From: Zeus faber
Taxonomy: Eukaryota > Chordata > Actinopteri > Zeiformes > Zeidae
NCBI GenBank assembly: GCA_960531495.1
Contig: OY482860.1
Location: 124,001-188,000, forward strand
Direction of reading: 5' to 3'
Length of the DNA stretch: 64,000 nt
Of the stretch, positions 56,156-64,000 are shown piece after piece. A model generated the notes under the pieces. The model was not told the DNA's origin. It saw only the letters and a list, made by a program, of their open reading frames with translations, and did no database searches. Every line of letters starts with the position of its first letter. Position 1 is the first letter of the stretch. Position numbers and translations under genes: made by a program.

Positions 56156-56960
56156 CCTGGACTTCCTCACAGCCCGGCCCCAGGTGATTAGGGTGGGGAA
56201 GCACATGTCCAGCTCCCTCACCCTGAATACAGGATCCCCCCAGGGTTGCGTCCTCAGCCCCCTACTGTACTCCCTGTACACACATGACTGTGTGGCCGGG
56301 TCCAGCTCCAACACCATCATCAAGTTTGCTGACGACACCGTTGTCATGGGCCTGATCACCGACTGCGACGAGAAGGCCTACCGCGAGGAGGTGGCTGGCC
56401 TGTCACTCTGGTGCCAGGACCACAGCCTACACCTGAACGTCAGCAAAACTAAGGAGCTGATTGTGGACTTTAGGCGAGGATTACAATCGAGGACGCACGC
56501 GCCCTTGGTGATAAATGGGACTTCTGTTGAAAGGGTGAGCAGCTTCAAGTACCTGGGAGTCCACATCACAGAGGACTTAACATGGACTGTACAAACAGAC
56601 ACTCTGGTGAGAAAGGTGAAGCAGCGTCTTTACCACCTCAGGCAGCTGAGGAAATTCCAGATCCCGGTGAGGATCCTCAAGTCCTTCTACAGTGGAGCGG
56701 TGGACAGCATCCTGACAGGCAACATCACTGCCTGGTTTGGGAACTGTACTGCTCAGGACAGGCGGGCCCTGCAAAGGGTGGTGCGTTCAGCTGAACGTAC
56801 CACTGGAACTACCCTCCCCCCCTGCAGGACTTATACACCAGGAGGTGTAGTAGCAGAGCCCGCAGGATCATGAAGGATCCTCATCACTCCAACAATAGAC
56901 TGTTCCAGCTGCTGCGGTCAGGCAAGCGCCTCCGCAGTCACACAGCGAGAACAGAGACTT
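56156..56960 (+). pseudogene. L2-type LINE reverse-transcriptase fragment
   Basis: Open from 56156 to 56873 with [20 protein letters not shown], the active-site [49 protein letters not shown] and [21 protein letters not shown] frameshift near 56820 separates [28 protein letters not shown]. It is 5' truncated and loses its 3' end at about 56960. Same family as 51456-52420. Confidence 0.82.
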
Positions 56961-57133
56961 GCAGATATTGGGTCTTTTGCAAAAGCATGAAATGTCCCTG
57001 TATTGGATCACAGCTGGCTCTTCACGGGTGACTTAATGAATCTTTAGTGTAGCTTTTAGAGCTGGAACTAAGGGCGGGACTTTTTCGTCATATTTGTTGA
57101 TTTCCTCTTCTGAGGTCCAGTAGCAACGGTCGA

Positions 57134-58462
57134 TTTCCTCATCTCAAACAATTTATTGAAACAAAAGCCAACAACAGTGGTGGGTATACCACAACAAAAA
57201 ATGTCAATGTCTCAATAACTTGTCATGTTCCCTTGAGCATCAATTACAGCTTGACAACGACGTCTCATGCTGTTCACAAGTCGACTTATTGTCTGCTGAG
57301 GCATGGCAGCCCACTCTTCTTGAAGGGCGGCCCTCAGGTCATTGAGGTTCTGGGGTACAGAGTAACGAGCCTCTACACGGCGACTCAGCTGATCCCATAG
57401 GATTTCGATGGGATTCAGGTCTGGAGAAAGTGCAGGCCACTCCATTTGAGGAACCCCAGTCTCCAGCAGCCGTTCCCGAAGGATGCAACCTCGATGAGCT
57501 GGAGCATTGTGGTCCATGAAGATGAAATGAGGCCTGTGTTGTTCATGCAGGGGCACAATGACTGGATTAATGATGTTATTCAGGTAGTATGGGCTTGTCA
57601 CTGTACCATTCACAAAGTGTAGGGCAGTTCTCTATTGACTAGACACACCTGCCCACACTGTAACAACAACACCAACCAAAGGCTCGTCTGGTGACAACAG
57701 TGGCTGATGCATAGCGCTCTCCTTGACGTCTACGACATCGTTGGCGGCCATCATTTCTGCTCAACGTGAATCGACTTTCATCAGAGAACAGCACTGAGGC
57801 CCACCGGTCCCTCGTCCAGCGTAAATGCTCCCTGGCCCGTGCAAGACGATGATGCCTGTGCCTGGTGGTGTGGTCAGGTAGCCTTGCAGGTCGTCTGACA
57901 TGCAGACCACGCTGATGGAAACGGTTTCGAATGGTCTGACGTGACACTTGGGTGCCTCTCACCTCCCTTAAATGTGCCTAGAGTTGAGTGGCATTCATCA
58001 TTCCGCATGGCACTGTTCAAAATAAAGAGGTCATCAGTGTGGGATGTGGCCAAAGGACGTCCACTTCAATGCTTTTCTGTGACTCTTCCAGTCTCTCTGT
58101 ATCTCTGTTGCAACCTGCTGATGACACTCTGTGACACTCTAAGCTCAGTGGCCACATCCCCCTGAGAACATCCTGTTTGAAGCCTCGCAATGGCAAGGCA
58201 CTGTTGATCAGTTGTTAGGTATCGTCTTGGTCTCATGATGTCAAAATGTGAACAGCATGATGAAGAGGACTGTTTAAATACCAATTCTAATTGAACCAGG
58301 ACATTTTTGGTCGATTCATGGATCAAACACCTGTAAAGGTTATAGTGCATTTTAGGTTCATCCTGAAATTTCACCCGAAAGCCGAATATCCCTAACTTTT
58401 TGTGTGGTTTACCCACCACTGTTGTTGGCTTTTGTTTCAATACATTGTTTGAGATGAGGAAA
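57134..58462 (-). mobile_element. Tc1-type DNA transposon, inactive
   Basis: Inverted repeats of about 50 bp: 57134-57184 and 58408-58462 (CCTCATCTCAAACAAT / ATTGTTTGAGATGAGG, AAAAGCCAACAACAGTGGTG / CACCACTGTTGTTGGCTTTT). The transposase starts at 58236 (MRPRRYLTTDQQCLAIARLQ, paired helix-turn-helix) and ends at 57212 (VIDAQGNMTSY). Frames break near 58066, 57960 and 57630. Catalytic motifs: LFSDESRF, FMDHNAPAH (expected MDDN, so the second Asp is His) and PDLNPIEILWD. Confidence 0.85.
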
Positions 58463-58595
58463 TAATCATTGCATGCTTCTACTTAAATGCCCTACTTTCA
58501 TGATATAATATCACTGTAGCATGAACTTTTTACATTTTCCATGAATTTCAGCCAAAAGCCAAATATCCCTAACTTTTTGTGAGTAGTGTATATGA
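58463..58595 (+). mobile_element. Tc1-type terminal fragment
   Basis: CATGATATAATATCACTGTA to CCCTAACTTTTTGTGAGTAG. The outer part of a Tc1 end; the same sequence follows the partial copy at 58838. Confidence 0.6.
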
Positions 58596-58825
58596 ATATA
58601 TGTGTATGTATATATGTATGTATATATGTGTATATATATGTGTGTATATGTGAATATATGTATGTGTATATATATGTGTGTATATATATGTATATATATG
58701 TGTATATATATGTGTGTATATATTTGTATATATGTGTGTGTATATATGTGTATATATAATATGTATGTGTGTGTATATATATATATATATACGTGTGTGT
58801 GTGTATGTATATATATGTATATATA
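58596..58825. repeat. TATATGTG-type compound microsatellite
   Basis: Runs of TATATGTGTA units between two Tc1 fragments. Confidence 0.9.
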
Positions 58826-58827
58826 TG

Positions 58828-59030
58828 CACATCGTTGTCAAGCTGTAATTGATGCTCAAGGGCACATGACAAGTTATTGAGACATTGACATTTTTTGTTG
58901 TGGTATACCCACCACTGTTGTTGGCTTTTGTTTCAATAAATTGTTTGAGATGAGGAAATCACCATTGCATGCTTCTACTTGAATGCCTTACTTTCATGAT
59001 ATAATATCACTGTAGCGTTTTGTGAGTAGT
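58828..59030 (+). mobile_element. Second copy (end only) of the same Tc1 element, inverted
   Basis: Reads CATCGTTGTCAAGCTGTAAT and encodes [14 protein letters not shown]-stop, then ACCCACCACTGTTGTTGGC and the end TTTTGTGAGTAGTG. Only the last codons and one terminal repeat are present. Confidence 0.75.
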
Positions 59031-59156
59031 GTATATATATGTATGTGTGTGTACATGTATATATATGTATATATGTATATATGTTATATACATATATACA
59101 TACATATATGTATATACATATATGTATGTACATCAACAAGGCATTTTCGTCCACAC

Positions 59157-59252
<96 letters not shown>
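59031..59252. repeat. (TATATG)n, (TA)n and (GT)n microsatellite
   Basis: Compound AT/GT repeat. A 30-bp island at 59129-59160 (CATCAACAAGGCATTTTCGT...) is an inverted copy of part of the next transposon (59578-59610). Confidence 0.9.
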
Positions 59253-59253
<1 letters not shown>

Positions 59254-59267
59254 TTTGCGTGCTCGCT

Positions 59268-60020
59268 CACCGGCCACTGTATTAGGTACACCTGTTCAAT
59301 TGCTTGTTAACACAAAAAGCTGATCAGCCAATCACATGGCAGCAACTCATTGCATTTTGGCATGTAGACATGGTGAGGATGACTTGCTGAAGTTCAAACC
59401 AAGCATCAGAATGGGGAAGAAAGGAGATTTAAGTGACTTTGACATGGCATGGTTGTTGGTGCCAGACAGGCTGGTTTGAGTATTTCAGAAACTGCTGACT
59501 TACTGGGATTTTTTCACGCAGAACCATCTCTCGGGTTTACAGAGAATGGTCCGAAAAGAGAAAATATCCAGTGAGCGGCAGTTGTGTGGACGGAAATGCC
59601 TTGTTGATGTCAGAGGTAAGAGGAGAATGGGCAGACTGGTTTGAGACGATAGAAAGGCAACAATAACTCAAATAACCACTCGTTACAACCAAGGTATGCA
59701 GAATATCATCCCTAAACACACAACACGTTGAACCTTGAAGCAGATGGGTTTCAGCAGCAGACCACACTGGGTGCCGCTCCTGTCAGCTATGAACTGGAAA
59801 CTGAGGCTACAATTCGCACAGGCTCACCAAAAATGGACAATAGAAGATTGGAAAAACGTTGCCTGGTCTGATGAGTCTCGATTTCAGCTGTGACATTCAG
59901 ATGGTAGGGTCGGAGTTTGGCATGAACAACATTAAAGCATGGATCCATCCTGCCTTGTATCAACGGTTCAGGCTAGTGGTGGTGGTGTAATGATGTGGGG
60001 AATATGTGACCCACCACAGC
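59268..60020 (+). mobile_element. Second Tc1-family element, 3' truncated
   Basis: Begins GGCCACTGTATTAGGTACACC, the well-known end of a fish Tc1-like family. Decayed transposase pieces follow (VYREWSEKRKYPVSGS near 59530, PAFDESRF-like WSDESRFQL near 59865, SGGGVMMWG near 59970). Many stops; the far terminus is not found. Confidence 0.7.
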
Positions 60021-60239
60021 AAAAGCCACCATCTCGCGCATTTCTAAAATCGCCAGGAGCCTATCTTGAAGGAAAATTCGATTTTTCCAGATTTGTGTTC
60101 CTTTGTGGTTTTTTTTATCTCTCAACGTATTTTCAAAACCGAGTTTGATTTATAAATAGTAGAAAAATGTTAAACCGTGGAGGTAAATAATCCCGTTAGA
60201 TAACATGGGGAAATGCAGCTCACTTCCCGAGACGCTTAA

Positions 60240-60420
60240 CAACGCTGAACGACACAGATCAATCGTTTCCTTTAAAGCGACCGTCCAGGTGAAGATCATT
60301 GATCCATATTTCATGTGATGTGAAGTCATAATGTGAAACCATTTTGACAGAGTTCACTTTAAATTGTTTTATACACACACGGAGACAACGTCACTTCCGT
60401 AAACAAGACGAGGCTTGAAA
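60240..60420. repeat. Unnamed interspersed repeat, copy C
   Basis: Matches 55231-55375 in part: GTTTCCTTTAAAGCGACCGT, CATGTGATGTGAAGTCA, CGTCACTTCCGTAAACAAGA. It ends just before the Gypsy LTR. Confidence 0.65.
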
Positions 60421-60438
60421 GACTCTTAAACATCCCAA

Positions 60439-60983
60439 TGTTAGGCCCACGGCCTCCCAGCGCCACTAGAGGCCGCCCTTGCCCCATCTGCAACTCCCTA
60501 CTCGAGCCCGATTGCACACACCTGGGATCAATTACCTGCACAGTATTTAGTCCCAGCTTCCCAGTCATTCCTTGCCAGACCGTCAACTAGCTTAACCGAG
60601 TTGTATCGCTACTGGCTCCCTTCCAAGTTCCTAGTGCTTATTTCTAGTTCCTAGTTTATGTCTCTTGTCTCGTCTTCCCCTTACCTGCTTGTCTCCTCTC
60701 GTCGACCCAGTCTGTCTCTCCAAATCCAGCCAGCCCAGTTTACCTGCCTGTCTCCGCTCGTCGACCAAGGCTGCCCGTCCTTCTCCATCCAGTCTGGTTC
60801 CCCGTCTCTCCACCCGGATCCTGGACCACATCTCCTGGTCATCATCCCTGCCCAGCCCTGCTCCATCCCTACCCGACTGGGTCCCCCCGGCCAGCTCCAC
60901 CGTCCAGGCTAATAAACATCCTTTGCCTGTCTTCCGTCTCCCTGTGTCGTGCGTTTGGGTTTCTCCCAGTTCTGGTCGTGACA
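60439..60983 (+). repeat. 5' LTR of the Gypsy element
   Basis: Runs from TGTTAGGCCC to GGTCGTGACA (TG...CA), 545 bp, with AATAAA at 60911-60916 and a TATA-like GTATTTAG near 60543. The tract after it (GTACGGTCTGGCCAGG) is where the primer-binding site should be; I did not match a tRNA. Confidence 0.75.
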
Positions 60984-61004
60984 GTACGGTCTGGCCAGGA
61001 AAAC

Positions 61005-61931
61005 ATGGACCCAGCCGACACAGAAGGGCTCCGGGACCAAGGAGTGTTACTTGGGCAACATGACCAGGCCCTCCGGGACGTCGCGGAACACCTCCGGACC
61101 ATCTCGGCGGCCGTCAGCAGCCTGCAGGGTCCTCCGGCCCCCGTGGCCCCCCCTGCTCCTCCGACCCGCCCTCCTTCCCCCACCAGGGCTCCCAGCGCCT
61201 CTCTCGTCCCCCCTGAGCCCCACGTTCCGGCTCCAGCGCCTTACGACGGCGATTTCGGCACCTGCCGCGCCTTCCTCGTGCAGTGCGCGGTGGTTTTTCA
61301 ACTGCGGCCGTCGTCGTACGCCCCCGATAGTGCCCGCATCGCGTTCCTCATCTCCTGCCTGAGAGGGGCGGCTCTCGGCTGGGGTTCCGCCGTTTGGAGT
61401 CAGGGGGGCCCCGTGAGTCTCTCCTACGATCTGTTCACCCGCGAAATTAGGAGAGTCTTCGACCACCCAGTTTGCAGCAAGGAGGCCGCCAGAAGACTCC
61501 TCTCCCTCCGCCAGGCTTCCCTCGTCGTCGAGTTCCGGACTCTAGCCGCAGGAAACGGCTGGAATGACGGAGCTCTGCAGGACGTGTTTCAGCGCGCCCT
61601 GAACGACGAGTTGGTGCGGCGGGACGAGCCCACGGACCTGGACCAACTAGTTGAGACCGCCATCCGCCTGGACAACCGGCTACGGGAGCGCCAGCGCGAG
61701 AGGGAGGGGGCGAGACTCCAGCCCGTGCCTCCCGCCTGGGCGGCCACGCCCCGGTCTCCAGCGCCCGCTACTCTTGGGCGCCTCGGTGTCCCCCGACTCT
61801 CTCCGATGCCGAGCCAATGCAACTTGGTCGCTCCCGGATCTCCCCCGAGGAGCGAGCACGCCGCATACAGACCGGCGCCTGTCTGTATTGCGGCCGGCTG
61901 GGACACCTTCGAGAGGGCGACTCCTCGGTAG
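61005..61931 (+). pseudogene. Gypsy gag
   Basis: The frame opens at ATG 61005 (MDPADTEGLRDQGVLLGQHD) and closes at 61931. It has a coiled N-terminus, a proline-rich linker, and the capsid-like core (FLVQCAVVFQLRPSSYAPDS, AALGWGSAVWSQGGPVSLSY, FREIRRVFDHP-like). The last 30 codons are out of frame; the true zinc knuckle (CLYCGRLGH, last Cys absent) is in the frame of 61817 onward. Confidence 0.8.
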
Positions 61932-64000
61932 GGTTACGTTCCGGTCGCTCCAGCTCCAACCCTCTCTCCCGTCCGCTGCTCCCAGTTACGCTTTCGTGGG
62001 GAGATATAACACTCTCTCCCTCCGCTCTCATAGATTCCGGGGCGGATGCAAGTTTTCTCGACCAGGGACTAGCACGCCAGCTAGTCGTGCCCACTGCCTC
62101 CACTCGGCCTCAACCCCGCCGCTGGGCGCGCCGCTGGCCTGACCTGCCCTCGGTTCCGTCGCAATATCTGGACCTGGCCCCGGTCTTCAGCAAGCAGGGT
62201 GCGCTATCCTTACCACCTCATCGCCCCTACGACTGCGCAATCAATCTCCTGCCAGGCGCCCCCCTCCCCTGCAGTCGCCTGTATAACGTCTCCCGGCCCG
62301 AACAGGAGGCCATGGAAACTTACATTCGCGACTCTCTCGCTGCCGGGATTATTCGCCCCTCGTCTTCTCCGCTAGGCGCAGGGTTCTTCTTTGTTGCGAA
62401 GAAGGACAAGGCCCTCCATCCTTGCATTGACTTTAGGGGACTTAACGACATCACTATCAAAGACAAGTACCCCTTGCCCCTGATGGATTCAGTCTTCGTC
62501 CCCATCCAGGGTGCCACCAAACTTTTCCAAGCTCGACCTCCGCAACGCTTACCACCTGGTCCGCATCCGAGAAGGGGACGAGTGGAAGGCGGCGTTCAAC
62601 ACCCCGCTCGGACACTTCGAGTATCTAGTTATGCCCTTTGGTCAGTCAAATGCCCCAGCGGTCTTCCAGGCCCTAATTAACGATTTCCTCCGGGACATGC
62701 TCAACTCATTTGTCTTTGTGTACCTCGACGACATCTTGATTTTCTCCAAATCCCTCTCCGACCACGTAAAACATGTACGCCTGGTGCTGCAGCGCCTCCT
62801 GGAGAACCGTCTGTTTGTTAAGGCCGAGAAGTGTGTCTTCCATGTTCCGTCCATTTCCTTTCTAGGATTCATCATTAGTCAAGGGAGGCTGGAGATGGAC
62901 CCCAAGAAGGTGGCCGCCGTGTTGGAGTGGCCAACCCCAGCCAATAGGAAGCAGCTCTAACGGTTCCCCGGGTTTGCAAACTTCTACGGGCGCTTCATCC
63001 GTATCTTCAGCCGCATCGCTGCTCCCCTCTCAGCCCTTACCTCCACCGCAGTGGCCTTCAAGTGGTTTCCTGCGGCCGAGGCCGCGTTCCTCGACCTCAG
63101 GAGCCGCTTTTCGTCGGCCCCAGTCTTGGCCCAGCCCGACGCCAACCTCCAGTTCGTGGTAGAGGTGGACGCTTCAGACACGGGGGTAGGAGCAGTACTT
63201 TCTCAGCGCTCTCCAACCGACGGTAAGCTCCACCCCTGTGCCTTTCTGTCCCGCACGCTCACCCCACCCGAGCGCAACTATGATGTGGGTAACTGGGAAC
63301 TCCTGGCCGTCAAACTAGCCCTGGAGGAGTGGCGCCACTGGCTTGAGGGAGCAATCCACCCCTTCGTCGTCTGGACCGATAATAAGAACTTGGCCTATAT
63401 CCGGACGGCGAAGCGGCTCAACTCCCGGCAGGCCAGGTGGGCGTTGTTTTTTTGGCCCGTTTAACTTCTCTCTATCCTACCGCCCAGGAACCAAGAACAC
63501 CAAACCTGACGCCCTGTCCCGTGTGTGCGCACCAGAGGAGAAGACAGGGGATCCAGAACCCATCCTTCCACCCCTGTGCCTTGCCGCCACACACACCTGG
63601 GAGATCGAGTCCCTCATCACCCAAGCGCAGGAACACCAGCCCGACCCAGGTACCGGACCCCCTAACCGCCTGTTCGTCCCTGACTCCGCACGCTCCCAGG
63701 TTCTGCAGTGGGCCCATGCCTCCCGCCTCAGCTGCCATCCCGGGATCACCCGCACCCTGGCCGTCGTCCGCCAGCGCTTCTGGTGGCCGACCCTGCTCCC
63801 TGACACCCGGTCCTTCGTCTCGGCCTGTCCCACCTGCGCCCGGTCCTAGACCTCCACCCGACCCCGCTCCAGCCTCCTCTGCCCATTACCCATCCGGACT
63901 CGTTCTTGGTCCCATATTGCCCCGGACTTCATCACCGGTCTTCCACCATCCCGGGGCAACACCATACCATCCTCACGGTGGTGGACCGCTTTTCTAAGTC
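61932..64000 (+). pseudogene. Gypsy pol: protease, RT, RNase H, integrase start
   Basis: Protease [15 protein letters not shown] near 62030; RT with [60 protein letters not shown] and [11 protein letters not shown] near 62722; RNase [17 protein letters not shown] near 63160 and [11 protein letters not shown] near 63370; integrase zinc motif [20 protein letters not shown] near 63740 with SACPTCARS; the DDE core begins at the right edge (LTVVDRFSK). Three reading frames are used in turn because of small indels, one in a T run at 63447. Confidence 0.85.

Larger units (their letters stand above)
60439..64000 (+). mobile_element. Gypsy-type LTR retrotransposon, 3' end outside the window
   Basis: 5' LTR, gag, protease, reverse transcriptase, RNase H and the start of integrase occur in the Gypsy order. 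The coding part is markedly GC-rich against the neighbourhood. It is interrupted by frameshifts near 61820, 62520 and 63450 and an in-frame TAA at 62958, so this copy is not autonomous. The right LTR is beyond the window. Confidence 0.9.

Overview
The window is nuclear DNA from a vertebrate, almost certainly a teleost fish. The genes are split by canonical GT-AG introns, long (CA)n tracts are frequent, and the repeats are typical fish families: RTE and L2 LINEs, tRNA-derived SINEs, Tc1, pogo and hAT DNA elements, and a Gypsy LTR element. The species cannot be named from sequence alone.

There are four host gene loci. (1) 447-2835, plus strand: tmem41a, a VTT-domain ER membrane protein; its last four exons are present and exon 1 lies to the left of the window or was not recognised. 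(2) 6379-22909, minus strand: gpr155, which encodes the lysosomal cholesterol sensor LYCHOS; I could chain 19 coding exons without breaking frame (999 codons plus stop). (3) 26453-35619, minus strand: wipf1, the WASP-interacting protein; eight coding exons chain in frame (499 codons plus stop). The gpr155-wipf1 pair lies in the same order and orientation as in human 2q31, so this is conserved synteny. (4) 47515-50576, minus strand: a beta-tubulin gene, codons 20 to the stop, whose usually uninterrupted last exon is cut by three extra introns. Its exon 1 is not found upstream on its own strand. Instead, an exon 1 and a truncated exon 2 of a beta-tubulin lie on the opposite strand at 53922-54135, and both loci abut a copy of the same roughly 500-bp block.

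Region by region: 1-4.6 kb holds tmem41a and a convergent intergenic gap; 4.6-23 kb is gpr155 with pogo, hAT-like and SINE insertions in introns; 23-26.4 kb is intergenic with a dead tRNA-Leu-like sequence and two MITEs; 26.4-44.5 kb is wipf1, including a near full-length but broken RTE LINE in intron 4 and six long (CA)n tracts all in the same orientation; 44.5-47.4 kb is repeats, including a long inverted repeat pair; 47.5-54.6 kb is the rearranged beta-tubulin locus; 55-64 kb is mostly transposons (L2, two Tc1-type families and a Gypsy element that runs off the right edge).

The host genes do not form one pathway: tmem41a and gpr155 are membrane proteins of the ER and lysosome, while wipf1 and tubulin act on actin and microtubules. 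The points most worth a second look are the beta-tubulin rearrangement and intron gains, the long (UG)n tracts placed directly at wipf1 and gpr155 splice sites, a 42-bp identical host/LINE segment in wipf1 intron 4, and a long disordered insert in the GPR155 DEP domain.
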